Positions 54,152-62,430 of a stretch of 64,000 nt of DNA are shown piece after piece. The stretch is taken from assembly GCA_003054655.1 (NCBI GenBank), contig QAYZ01000014.1, forward strand, positions 124,001-188,000. The letters run 5' to 3'. How positions within the stretch are numbered: the stretch's first letter is position 1; every line of letters begins with the position of its first letter. Under the pieces are notes generated by a model, which saw nothing but the letters and a program-made list of their open reading frames with translations, made no database searches and was not told where the DNA came from. This stretch comes from Spartobacteria bacterium LR76 (GTDB lineage Bacteria > Verrucomicrobiota > Verrucomicrobiia > Chthoniobacterales > Terrimicrobiaceae). A program made the translations under genes and the position numbers.

Positions 54152-54181
54152 TGCAGTAGCCGGCTGGTTGGTAAGTTTTTC
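54135..54181. terminator. Bidirectional intrinsic terminator between the TPR gene and mqnD
   Basis: AACCAGCCGGC (54135-54145) pairs with GCCGGCTGGTT (54159-54169), an 11-base perfect stem with a 13-base loop that contains the TPR gene's stop codon. A T-rich tail (54176-54181) follows on the plus strand, and an A-run (54129-54136 region) precedes it, giving a T-run on the minus strand. It separates convergent genes. Confidence 0.85.
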
Positions 54182-54192
54182 TGTCGGGTTTG

Positions 54193-55077
54193 TTACTCGA
54201 CGAACTCGAGGTGCTCGATCGTCGGGATCAGTCCCGCGTCCGAAGCTTCCTTGAGAAACTGGTGCACGGCTTTGCGGCCGAGGTCGCCGTAGTCCAGCGT
54301 GAAGTCATTGACGTACATGCCGATGAACTGGTCCGCGAGCGGGATGTCCATGCCGCGCGCATGGGCCATGCTGTGAACGACCGCCGGGCGGCGATGCTCC
54401 AGGCCGTAGGCGATGCTCTCGCGCAGGATGTCGCTCAGCTCGTGGCGCACCTCGGGCGGGAAGTCCTTGCGGACGACATTGCCGCCGAGCGGGAGCGGGA
54501 TGCCGCCGCGCGTGCGTTTCCACCATTCGCCGAGGTCGAGGACGAGCTTGAGGCCTTCGTTGGCAAAGGTGAGCTGGCCCTCGTGGATGATGAGACCCAC
54601 GTCGGCCTTGCCGGATTTCACCGCGTCAAAGATCTCGTCGAAGGGCACCACGACGTAGTTGAAGCCCTTGCCGAGATACAACTGGGCGGCGAGGAAGGCG
54701 CTCGTCATCAGGCCGGGGATGGCGATCTTTTTGCCGAGGAGCCACTGTTTGCGGGCCTCGTCGTCGGCGTCGTCGGCCAGGCCCTCGGTGGAGGGCGTGA
54801 CAAACATCGGGCCGTAGCCATCGCCCATGCTCGCGCCGCTGGGCAGGAGGGCGTATTTGTCGAGCACGTAGGCCAGCGCGTGAATCGAGACGGCGGTGAT
54901 GTTTAGTTCGCCGCGAGTGGCGCGTTCGTTGAGCGTCTGGATGTCCTGCAGGATGTGCTCAAACTTGTACCCGCGCTGGTCGATTTTGTTCTCCTTCATC
55001 GCGTAGAACATGAAGGCGTCGTCCGGGTCGGGAGAGTGGCCCAGCGTGAGGGTGATCGATTTCCAGTCTGTCGTCAT
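54193..55077 (-). CDS. mqnD: MqnD-like 1,4-dihydroxy-6-naphthoate synthase (futalosine pathway)
   Basis: 294 residues with a periplasmic-binding-protein-like fold. LTLGHSPDPDDAFMFYAM is the family start. ITAVSIHALAYVLDKYALL and GLIIHEGQLTF follow, with the C-terminal MYVNDFTLDYGDLGRKAV. It forms 1,4-dihydroxy-6-naphthoate in the alternative menaquinone route. The ATG at 55077 is chosen over a TTG at 55116. It is 20 bases after pyrD, whose product uses a quinone. Confidence 0.9.
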   Translation of the reverse strand: MTTDWKSITLTLGHSPDPDDAFMFYAMKENKIDQRGYKFEHILQDIQTLNERATRGELNITAVSIHALAYVLDKYALLPSGASMGDGYGPMFVTPSTEGLADDADDEARKQWLLGKKIAIPGLMTSAFLAAQLYLGKGFNYVVVPFDEIFDAVKSGKADVGLIIHEGQLTFANEGLKLVLDLGEWWKRTRGGIPLPLGGNVVRKDFPPEVRHELSDILRESIAYGLEHRRPAVVHSMAHARGMDIPLADQFIGMYVNDFTLDYGDLGRKAVHQFLKEASDAGLIPTIEHLEFVE

Positions 55078-55097
55078 AAAGGGATGTGGTGGAGACG

Positions 55098-56093
55098 TTA
55101 CGCGGCCGTGTGGCAAATGGCGCGGATCAATCGCGGCCCGCGGTAAATAAAGCCCGTGTAGATTTGAACGAGGCTGGCCCCAGCGTCAAACTTCTCCTTG
55201 CCGGAATCTCCATCCATCACGCCGCCGGAGGCGATGATCGGGAGCTTCGTTTTCTTCTTCAGGTCGCGCAGGAGCTGGCTGGCGCGGGTGCGCAGCGGCT
55301 TGCCGCTCAGCCCGCCGGTTTCGTCGCGGAAGCCCGCCAGCGCGCTGTGGTCGATGGTCGTGTTCGTCGCGATGAGGCCGGAGACGTTTTCCTCCTCGGC
55401 CATGGCGGCGATCTCAAGAGCCTGCTCGTCCGCGAGGTCGGGGGCGATTTTCACCAGCAGCGGGATCTTTGTGTCCTCCGAGCGAATGGCCCGCACGATG
55501 TCGCGCAGCAGGCCGGTCTCCTGGAGATTGCGCAGGCCGGGCGTGTTGGGCGAACTGACGTTGATGACAAAATAATCGCCAAAGGCGCGCAGCCGCCGGA
55601 AGCTCGTCAGGTAGTCCTCGGGCGCTCCCTCGAGCGGCGTGATCTTTGATTTGCCGATATTCACTCCCACGGGAATGCGCGGCCACTCTCCGGCCTCTTT
55701 CAGGCGGGTGAGACGGCGGGCGACCTCCTCGGAGCCGTCGTTGTTGAACCCCATGCGATTCACCAGCGCGCCGAGCGGCGGATAGCGGAAAATGCGCGGC
55801 TTCGGATTGCCCGGCTGGGCGTGCGCGGTGATCGTGCCGATTTCCACGAAGCCAAACCCGAGCGCCTCCCAGCCCGCGAGCGAGGTGGCGTTTTTGTCCA
55901 TGCCGGCGGCGAGGCCGACGGGATTGGGGAAGGTGATGCCGAAGACTTCGCGCGGCTGCGCCGGGGCGGGGCCGAAGATGAGCCGCAGGACCTGCGGCGG
56001 GATGGTGGCGAGCTGGTCGAGGGCGAAATGGTGCGCCGTTTCCGGGTCCATCCGGAACATGACGGGGCGCAGGACCGATTCGTAGATATTCAT
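55098..56093 (-). CDS. pyrD: Dihydroorotate dehydrogenase (quinone), class 2
   Basis: 331 residues. The N-terminal helical extension (LRPVMFRMDPETAHHFALD) marks the membrane-associated class 2 enzyme that passes electrons to quinone. NPVGLAAGMDKNA, IGTITAHAQPGNPKPR and the catalytic serine in NVSSPNTPGLR are in place. FMN phosphate loops (ASGGVMDG, VQIYTGFIYRGP) end it. It overlaps the mnmE stop (ATGA). Confidence 0.95.
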   Translation of the reverse strand: MNIYESVLRPVMFRMDPETAHHFALDQLATIPPQVLRLIFGPAPAQPREVFGITFPNPVGLAAGMDKNATSLAGWEALGFGFVEIGTITAHAQPGNPKPRIFRYPPLGALVNRMGFNNDGSEEVARRLTRLKEAGEWPRIPVGVNIGKSKITPLEGAPEDYLTSFRRLRAFGDYFVINVSSPNTPGLRNLQETGLLRDIVRAIRSEDTKIPLLVKIAPDLADEQALEIAAMAEEENVSGLIATNTTIDHSALAGFRDETGGLSGKPLRTRASQLLRDLKKKTKLPIIASGGVMDGDSGKEKFDAGASLVQIYTGFIYRGPRLIRAICHTAA

Positions 56094-57415
56094 TTTCCGA
56101 TGCAAAAGGTGCTGAAAATTTCCCCGAGGATTTCCTCGGTGTCGGCGAGTCCGACGACCTCACCCACGGCCTGCAGGGCCTCGCGAAGCGGGAGCGCGAC
56201 CAATTCGGGATCGCGTCCGGCGGCGAGATCGTCCGTTGCCTGGGCCAGCGCCTTTTGGGCGCGAACGAGGCAGTTCTGGTGCCGGGCGTTGATGGCGGCG
56301 AGGGTGGGGGATTCGATGTTCGCGCCGCGCGTGCGGGCCACGATGGCGTCGACGAGGGAGCGTATGCCCTCGCCCGTGGTGCAGGAAACCGGCAGCGCCT
56401 GGGCGGGAAGGCTGTCGCGGCTGGCGAGGAGGTCGACTTTGTTGAAAACAACCAGCTCGTTTTCCGTGCCGGCGAGGTCGTAGTGTTCCGTGGCGTCGAT
56501 CACGCGCACGACCACGTCGGCGTTTTCGATAGCGCGGCGGGCGCGCTCGACGCCCTCGCGCTCGATGATGTCGTCCGTTTCGCGCAGGCCCGCCGTGTCG
56601 GTGATACGGAAGGGCAGGCCGTGCAGGCTGGCGAATTCCTCGATCGTGTCGCGTGTCGTGCCCGGAATTGCGCTCACGATGGCGCGCTCAAAGCCGAGCA
56701 GGCGGTTGAGCAGGCTGGATTTCCCGGCATTCGGCGCACCGCAGAGCACGAGGCGCACGCCCTCGCGCAGGATGCGGCCCTCCTCCGCCGTATCGAGCAG
56801 CGCGGTGATGCGCTCCTGGATGGCGGCGATGTCGCACAGCAGGTCGGCTCCGACATGCGGGTCGATTCCCTCCTCGGGAAAGTCAATATACGCCTCCAGA
56901 TGCGCCACCACGGCGAGCATCCGGGCGCGAATGGCCTCGATCTCTTCGCCGAGGCGGCCACGCAGTTGCTCCTGCGCCGCCTTGAGGGCGCGGGGCGTGC
57001 TGGCGCGGATCACATCCATCACGGCCTCGGCCTGGGTGAGGTCCATCTTGCCGTTGATAAAGGCGCGCTGGGTGAACTCCCCCGGCTCCGCCGCGCGCGC
57101 TCCGGCCTCCAGCACCGCCTCGTAGAGACGGGAACTGACCAGCGCGCCGCCATGGCCGTGGATCTCGGCCATGTTTTCCCCCGTGTAGCTCCGGGGCGCG
57201 GCAAAGACGGCGAGCAGCCCCTCGTCGAGCTTTTCGCTGTCGCGGTAAAACGAGCCGAAATGCAGTACGCGCTCGGTGACTGCGGCCCCGGCCTTGCGCG
57301 GGCGGAAGATGCTCTCCGCCACGCGAATGGCGTCCGGCCCCGAGACACGGATCACCGCGATGGCTCCCTCACCGGGAGGCGTCGAGATCGCGGCGATGGT
57401 GTCCTCGGCCAGCAC
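56090..57415 (-). CDS. mnmE: tRNA modification GTPase MnmE (TrmE)
   Basis: 441 residues. It makes 5-carboxymethylaminomethyl-U34 on tRNAs with MnmG. DTIAAISTPPGEGAIAVIRVSG is the folate-binding N-domain. The G domain has GAPNAGKSSLLN, DTAGLRETDD and a C-terminal FCIGK with the essential Cys. Translation begins at a GTG at 57415, one base from the hisC stop; no ATG fits the N-terminus. MnmG is not in the window. Confidence 0.96.
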   Translation of the reverse strand: MLAEDTIAAISTPPGEGAIAVIRVSGPDAIRVAESIFRPRKAGAAVTERVLHFGSFYRDSEKLDEGLLAVFAAPRSYTGENMAEIHGHGGALVSSRLYEAVLEAGARAAEPGEFTQRAFINGKMDLTQAEAVMDVIRASTPRALKAAQEQLRGRLGEEIEAIRARMLAVVAHLEAYIDFPEEGIDPHVGADLLCDIAAIQERITALLDTAEEGRILREGVRLVLCGAPNAGKSSLLNRLLGFERAIVSAIPGTTRDTIEEFASLHGLPFRITDTAGLRETDDIIEREGVERARRAIENADVVVRVIDATEHYDLAGTENELVVFNKVDLLASRDSLPAQALPVSCTTGEGIRSLVDAIVARTRGANIESPTLAAINARHQNCLVRAQKALAQATDDLAAGRDPELVALPLREALQAVGEVVGLADTEEILGEIFSTFCIGK

Positions 57416-57416
57416 G

Positions 57417-58538
57417 TCAGGCGTTCGCCAGTTGCTTCTGAGCGAGCTGTCCCTGCGCGGCGAGGGTCTTCAACTCCGCGATAAACCGCTCGTTCTGCTC
57501 CTTCGTGCCGACGGAGACGCGCACCCACTCGGGCAGCTTGTAGCTGCGCATGGCGCGTACGATGATGCCCTTGCGCAGGAGCGCCTGGAAAATCGCGTCG
57601 CCATCGCCCACGCGCACGAGGACGAAATTCGCGAAGCTCGGCACGTACTCCAGCCCGAGCTTTTCAAACTCCTCCTGGAAATACGCCCGCCCCTCGTGGG
57701 TCAGTTCGCGCGTGCGGCGCATGTGGTCGTCGTCTTGCAACCCTGCCACCGCTCCCGCCTGGGCGATGCCGTTGGCGTTGAAGGGCTGGCGGGTCTTTTG
57801 CAGCACCTCCGCGACTTCCTTCGGCGCGAGGCCGTAGCCGATGCGGAGATTGGCGAGGCCCTGGATCTTGGAAAACGTGCGCATCACCACGACGTGGCGG
57901 CCCTCGCGGACGTACTTCAGCACGTCCGGCGGATTGTCGACGAACTCATAGTACGCCTCGTCAAAGATCACCAGCACGTGATCCGGTACCTTCGCCATGA
58001 AGCGGTCGATCGCCTCCTGGCCGACCATCGTGCCGGTCGGGTTGTTCGGATTTGTGACGAAAATCTGGCGGGTGCGCGGCGTGATCGCCGCCGCCATGGC
58101 CTCGAGGTCGTGGGTGTAGCCGGGGTCCGGTACCTCGACCGAGCGCGCGCCGAAGAGCTGTGACATCAGGCCATAGACCGCAAAGGCATGGCGCGCCGTG
58201 ATCACCTCGTCGCCGGGACGCAGGAAGGCGTGGCCGATGAATTCGATGATCTCGTTCGACCCATTGCCGAGAATGACATTGGAGCGATCCAGACCGAGTT
58301 TGTCGGCGATCGCTCCCCGCAGCGCCCAGCCGCCGCCATCCGGGTAAAAATGGGCGCGCTCCAGCGCGTCGCGCATGGCGTCGAGCGCCTTGGGCGAGGG
58401 GCCGAGCGGATTCTCGTTCGAGGCGAGTTTGATGATGTCGGAGGGCTGCAGGCCCATCTCGCGCGCCAATTCCTCCACCGGCTTGCCGGGTTCGTAGGCG
58501 ACGAGCTTCAACACATGCTCATGGGCGGTATTCCACAT
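57417..58538 (-). CDS. hisC: Histidinol-phosphate aminotransferase
   Basis: 373 residues of a fold type I PLP enzyme. LASNENPLGPSPKALDAM, GNGSNEIIE, VTNPNNPTGT, DEAYYEFVD and the PLP lysine in RTFSKIQGLANLRIGY are all present. ATG 58538 with GAAG six bases upstream is preferred to a GTG at 58550. hisG is in the window at 51387 but in a separate unit. The start region is near the divergent phosphodiesterase gene. Confidence 0.95.
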   Translation of the reverse strand: MWNTAHEHVLKLVAYEPGKPVEELAREMGLQPSDIIKLASNENPLGPSPKALDAMRDALERAHFYPDGGGWALRGAIADKLGLDRSNVILGNGSNEIIEFIGHAFLRPGDEVITARHAFAVYGLMSQLFGARSVEVPDPGYTHDLEAMAAAITPRTRQIFVTNPNNPTGTMVGQEAIDRFMAKVPDHVLVIFDEAYYEFVDNPPDVLKYVREGRHVVVMRTFSKIQGLANLRIGYGLAPKEVAEVLQKTRQPFNANGIAQAGAVAGLQDDDHMRRTRELTHEGRAYFQEEFEKLGLEYVPSFANFVLVRVGDGDAIFQALLRKGIIVRAMRSYKLPEWVRVSVGTKEQNERFIAELKTLAAQGQLAQKQLANA

Positions 58539-58583
58539 ACAAAACTTCACATTACGGGGCGGCGGGGTAATTTACCAGCGCTG

Positions 58584-59024
58584 ATGAAAATTGCCGTCAT
58601 CGCCGATACCCACGGAAAATTCCCCGCCCACGTCGCCGAGGCCATCTCGGCCGCCGACGAAATCTGGCATCTGGGGGATTTTTGCGACCTCAAAGACCTC
58701 AACGCCGTCAAGGAACTCGGCCGCCCCTTCTACGGCGTGCTGGGCAACAACGACTACACGCTCGACCTCCCGGAGAAGCTCCTCCTCGAGCGCCATGGCC
58801 GCACCTTTCTGCTCATCCACATCCCGCCCGCCCCGGCCCGCATCGGCGGAGCGGATTTCCTCCTCCACGGCCACACCCACGTGCCCCGCGACGAAATGGT
58901 GAACACCACCCGCGTCCTCAACCCCGGCACCATCGGCAAGCCGAACCACGGAGCCCCCTGCTCCTGGGCCTGGCTGACCGTCCACGAAGACGGGTCGATC
59001 GAGTGGGAGGTTCTGCTGGTTTAG
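58584..59024 (+). CDS. YfcE/MJ0936-like metallophosphoesterase
   Basis: 146 residues of a calcineurin-like phosphoesterase. Metal motifs are D8-T-H10 (MKIAVIADTHG), GDF near 27, GNND near 55 and HGHTH near 98. NPGTIGKPNH follows. Small enzymes of this type cleave phosphodiesters. The in-frame opening upstream lies inside hisC on the other strand, so the ATG at 58584 (MKIAVIADTHG) is used. Substrate unknown. Confidence 0.88.
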   Translation: MKIAVIADTHGKFPAHVAEAISAADEIWHLGDFCDLKDLNAVKELGRPFYGVLGNNDYTLDLPEKLLLERHGRTFLLIHIPPAPARIGGADFLLHGHTHVPRDEMVNTTRVLNPGTIGKPNHGAPCSWAWLTVHEDGSIEWEVLLV

Positions 59025-59071
59025 CTTTTGACGGATGTCTGCGTAATGACCGTTTACGCGTGTCTGGTTGT

Positions 59072-59392
59072 TTATTTTGTCCTCCAAACAGGGTCTTGTA
59101 GAGAGCCTTCCTTGGTTCGGAGACGTGTATTAACTTGTCGGGTTTTTTCGGAGTCTTTTAGTGAGTAAACATCACCTTGGCAGGCCACTCGGTGGAGCGG
59201 CACGTTCGTTTCATGACTCAGTATCCGGTATAATTCGCGACGTAGCCAGCCGATGTTGCGCGGACTGACGTCGACAATATCCGCGATGACCCCGTAGCTA
59301 ACCAGTTGGCCAGTCGGCGTGGCACATATTTCGTTGTAGGCTTGGCGTCTCCAAGGGGTTTGATCGAGGAAAACATCGAGGGCGTTTGGCAT
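59072..59392 (-). CDS. Alkyltransferase-like (ATL/MGMT-family) protein lacking the catalytic cysteine
   Basis: 106 residues matching the DNA-binding half of O6-alkylguanine-DNA alkyltransferases. It has the W..Q.Y.EI, LVSYGVIADIV and RNIGWLRREL helices. Where the repair enzymes have PCHR, this has P-L-H-R in VPLHRVACQG, so no methyl acceptor cysteine is present. ATL proteins (often PWHR) bind alkylated guanine and flag it for nucleotide excision repair. The RNIG segment may be the arginine-finger region. It follows the 105-residue orphan gene by 28 bases, and the two have less GC-rich third positions than their surroundings. Confidence 0.8.
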   Translation of the reverse strand: MPNALDVFLDQTPWRRQAYNEICATPTGQLVSYGVIADIVDVSPRNIGWLRRELYRILSHETNVPLHRVACQGDVYSLKDSEKTRQVNTRLRTKEGSLQDPVWRTK

Positions 59393-59420
59393 AGACGGAG
59401 TTTATAAACCTTCGCGACGG

Positions 59421-59738
59421 TCAATCATTGGTGGGCATCTTGTCCCGGTCGATGCAGATCCAGTTCTCGTCCTCATACATCTTCGAGACGGCGGCGTAAT
59501 CCTCGATGATCACATGGATGCGCTGGAGGTGGTCGATATCCACCGCGAGCGAATTATTCGCATCCGTCAGAGCGCCGGATTTGTCCAGCACCGCCACCGC
59601 CGCCTGAAAAAATCCCGCCGTGCCCGAGGCGGGCAACTGCTTGGCTGCCACGATGAAATTTCGCACCGCATGCGCCGGAATGCCCGGAGCCGAGCGGAAT
59701 TTGACCTGAAAGAGGACGCCGTCCAGTTGTTGTGCCAT
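59421..59738 (-). CDS. Hypothetical protein (105 aa), no family recognised
   Basis: 105 residues with no signal peptide. It reads as mixed alpha/beta: an early strand (GVLFQVKFRS), an Ala-rich helix region (AVRNFIVAAKQLPASGTAGFF in part) and a second helix around IDHLQRIHVIIEDYAAVSKMY. The acidic C-terminus is DENWICIDRDKMPTND. It lies directly upstream of the alkyltransferase-like gene on the same strand, so they are probably co-transcribed. Function unknown. Confidence 0.6.
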   Translation of the reverse strand: MAQQLDGVLFQVKFRSAPGIPAHAVRNFIVAAKQLPASGTAGFFQAAVAVLDKSGALTDANNSLAVDIDHLQRIHVIIEDYAAVSKMYEDENWICIDRDKMPTND

Positions 59739-60000
59739 TTTGGGGAAGGGTTCGAGCCTGGTGCAAGGTCACACAGGAAGAAGCACTTTGCGAATGAAGA
59801 AATGGCTGTCGTCGGGAGGTTGGAGGCAGGCATTTCTGGCGGAATCGCTTTTTCGATGTCTGGAAACTTTGAGTGCTCTCCAGGCATCCGAGGTGAGAGT
59901 CCCGGTGGTGCAACGGGACGGTTCGGCATGGAAGACCGGGTCAACGGCCTGCGGAAGAGCAGCCCGACTGGAAATTCGGAGCCAATGGCGCGATGCGGCT

Positions 60001-60891
60001 TCAGCTCCTCCGCTGGCTGGCACCTGCGAGAAGGTCTGCCTTCGTCGGCTTGCCGAGGGCATTTTGACGAAACTCGCGCGGCGACATGCCGAACTCCGTT
60101 TTGAAGGCGCGGGAGAAGGCGCTGGCACTGCCGAAGCCCGTGCTTTCGCCGACTTGCTCAAGGGTCATGTCGGGCGATCGCATCAGCCATTTTGCCCGTT
60201 CAAACTGGACATGGGTGAAAGCGATCTGCGGAGAGATGCCTCGCACTTTGTGAAAGAGTCGGCGCAGGTGGGTGGGAGAAAGATGAATGGCGCGAGCGAC
60301 CTCCGCAATATTGGGCGCTTTTGCCATGTTTGCTTCATACCATGCCATGGCCTCCTTGACCTTGGACTCTCCGTAGTTGGGCGGCGTTCCCCATTCCGTC
60401 TTGGGGATGTGTTTCAGGAAGAAGATGGTGAGTTCGGCGGCGACGATCTTGTAGATGAGCGGCTCCCAGAATCCCGCTCGCTTGCTGACCTCGAGCGGCG
60501 TGGTGCCGAGGCGCTTTCTGGCCTCGTCGCACCGGTCGTGCAGCGCCTGGATGATCGGGATCTCCGAGGTCTGAAAGGGAACCTTCCGGCAGCCATGCGT
60601 CCCGACGATGGACCGGATGGGGTACTCAGCCTCGTCAAAATGGAAAATGATATTGCGGGTGTTGTCGCCGGGTTTCCCTCCCCAGCCGTGGACGCAGTCG
60701 GGTCCGGTGAGGATCAGCATGGGTGCCTTCAGGCGTTCGTTCCTTTTGATTCCGTTCTGCAAAACGATGACGTTGAACTCCCCTTCCAAAAAAAACTGAA
60801 ACTCCCACCGGCCTCGCGGGTAGGGTTGGACGGGGTGGTCTCCGTATTGGCGCTCCCCCTGGTTGCGGTAGAATAGGAACACGCCCCACAA
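60001..60891 (-). CDS. AraC-family transcriptional regulator
   Basis: 296 residues. An N-terminal cupin-like sensing domain (about 25-110, with RGRWEFQFFLEGEFNVIV and CVHGWGGKPGD) is followed by a helical linker. A C-terminal double HTH spans about 190-282: IAEVARAIHLSPTHLRRLFHK and MTLEQVGESTGFGSASAFSRAFKTEFGMSPREFR (both in part). The start is uncertain: TTG 60891, or GTG 60882. It is divergent from the Gfo/Idh/MocA gene and likely controls it and the secreted proteins beyond, perhaps in response to a sugar. Confidence 0.88.
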   Translation of the reverse strand: MWGVFLFYRNQGERQYGDHPVQPYPRGRWEFQFFLEGEFNVIVLQNGIKRNERLKAPMLILTGPDCVHGWGGKPGDNTRNIIFHFDEAEYPIRSIVGTHGCRKVPFQTSEIPIIQALHDRCDEARKRLGTTPLEVSKRAGFWEPLIYKIVAAELTIFFLKHIPKTEWGTPPNYGESKVKEAMAWYEANMAKAPNIAEVARAIHLSPTHLRRLFHKVRGISPQIAFTHVQFERAKWLMRSPDMTLEQVGESTGFGSASAFSRAFKTEFGMSPREFRQNALGKPTKADLLAGASQRRS

Positions 60892-60900
60892 AGTAGGAGA

Positions 60901-60928
60901 TTGGGCGAAAGTATCAAGTATTTGGGCG
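60901..60928 (+). promoter_or_regulatory. Direct repeats spaced 21 bp, likely AraC-type operator
   Basis: TTGGGCG occurs at 60901-60907 and again at 60922-60928, 21 bases start to start, i.e. two helical turns, as in AraC half-sites. It lies in the 85-base region between the AraC-type regulator and the oxidoreductase gene. Binding is inference. Confidence 0.45.
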
Positions 60929-60976
60929 TTTCCCCTATGGCGGAATCCGGGCTTCGATGGAAAGCTTTGGTCTGAA

Positions 60977-62389
60977 ATGGAACGAAAATCTCCTCCCGCT
61001 TTCGTACACCCGGATGGCTCCCGCGCCCGTTTTGCCCTGGTAGGGACGGGAGGACGCTCATGGATGTTTACCCAGGCGCTTTCCTCGACCTATCGTGACT
61101 GCTGCGCTCTCGTGGCGTTTTGTGACACGAACCAAACGCGGATGGATTTCTATAATCGCGAGATCGCGGAGAAATTTGACGCGGAGCCTGTGGCCACTTA
61201 TCCGGCCTCGGACTTTGACCGGATGGTCCGCGAGCAGCAGCCCGACGTGGTCATCGTGTCCTCCATCGACCGCACGCATCACGAGTACATCGTGCGGGCC
61301 ATGGAGCTCGGCTGCGATGTGATCACGGAAAAGCCGCTCACAGTGGATGTGGAAAAGTGCGAGGCGATCCTCGATGCCGTGACCCGCACGGGGAGGCGGC
61401 TGATCGTCACCTTCAACTATCGGTATTCCCCGCTCCGCACCAGGGTAAAGGAGCTCATCATGGAGGGAGCGATCGGCGAGGTGAAGTCTGTGCACTTCGA
61501 ATGGCTTCTCGATACGAACCACGGAGCGGACTATTTCCGCCGGTGGCACCGCGATAAAAGGAACTCCGGCGGGTTGATGGTGCACAAGGCAACCCATCAC
61601 TTTGATCTCGTGAACTGGTGGCTCGACTCGTCGCCCGAGACGGTCTTTGCCTTTGGCAATCTCGGCTTCTATGGGAGGGAGAACGCTCTCAAGCGGGGCG
61701 TTACGGAATTCTACGAGCGCGGGACGGAAGACTCCGCCGCGGCAGCCAATGATCCTTTTGCCCTGGATCTGCGCAAATCGGAAAACCTGCGCCATCTCTA
61801 TCTCGACGCGGAGCATGAGGATGGCTACCGGCGGGACCAGAGTGTCTTCTCCGACGGGATCACCATCGAGGACACGATGAATGTCCTGGTGCGTTACAAG
61901 TCCGGCGCGCAGATGAGCTACAGCCTCTACACGTATGCCCCATGGGAGGGCTACCGCATTGCCTTCAACGGCACGAAGGGGCGCATCGAGGTCAATCATC
62001 AGGAGGCCTCCTACATCAATGCCGGCACGGGCACTCTCACCGAGGGCATGTCGAGTTCCGAGCAGATCGTGCTGTTTCCGATGTTTGAGAAGCCTGTCGT
62101 GGTGGAGATACCCCCGAGCGAGGGCGGTCATGGCGGCGGCGACCCGATCATGCTCGAAGAGATTTTTGGCGGGAAGCCATTCCCGGACCCATTTCACCGG
62201 GCGGCCAATCACATCGACGGAGCACGCTCGATCCTCACGGGGATCGCGGCGAACGAATCCTTCCGTACGGGCCTGCCGGTAAAGGTGGATTCCCTTCTCC
62301 GTCTCGATGAGTGGACCTCTCCCGCAGTCGATCATCTCCCCGAGGTGGCGGCGGCACCGGCAGGCGATCCCGCTGTGCTGGCAGGGTAA
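60977..62389 (+). CDS. Gfo/Idh/MocA family oxidoreductase
   Basis: 470 residues. The Rossmann domain has FALVGTGGRSWMF near 18-30, VVIVSSIDRTHHEYIVRAMELG and EKPLTVD near 118. The C-terminal domain has WHRDKRNSGGLMVHKATHHFDLVNWW, with the catalytic-type Lys/His pair region. It would oxidise or epimerise a sugar with NAD(P). It is cytosolic, as no signal or Tat motif is visible. It lies downstream of the putative AraC operator and ahead of two secreted proteins, consistent with sugar use. Confidence 0.87.
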   Translation: MERKSPPAFVHPDGSRARFALVGTGGRSWMFTQALSSTYRDCCALVAFCDTNQTRMDFYNREIAEKFDAEPVATYPASDFDRMVREQQPDVVIVSSIDRTHHEYIVRAMELGCDVITEKPLTVDVEKCEAILDAVTRTGRRLIVTFNYRYSPLRTRVKELIMEGAIGEVKSVHFEWLLDTNHGADYFRRWHRDKRNSGGLMVHKATHHFDLVNWWLDSSPETVFAFGNLGFYGRENALKRGVTEFYERGTEDSAAAANDPFALDLRKSENLRHLYLDAEHEDGYRRDQSVFSDGITIEDTMNVLVRYKSGAQMSYSLYTYAPWEGYRIAFNGTKGRIEVNHQEASYINAGTGTLTEGMSSSEQIVLFPMFEKPVVVEIPPSEGGHGGGDPIMLEEIFGGKPFPDPFHRAANHIDGARSILTGIAANESFRTGLPVKVDSLLRLDEWTSPAVDHLPEVAAAPAGDPAVLAG

Positions 62390-62430
62390 TTCCCAGCCTC
62401 GCCAGTCTGGTTGCAATTGCTGATTATTCT

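Noticed and set aside
59072-59392. Truncated Ada or Ogt repair enzyme
   Set aside because: The domain is full length for an ATL protein and only the acceptor cysteine is missing, so a natural ATL-like protein is more likely than a broken gene.
59739-60000. Possible gene in the 262-base gap between the orphan gene and the AraC gene
   Set aside because: Open frames here overlap the AraC gene out of frame and show no motif or start signal; treated as intergenic.
59740-60876. Open plus-strand frame spanning the AraC regulator region (about 378 codons)
   Set aside because: The minus strand has a standard AraC double HTH. The plus product has no recognisable feature.
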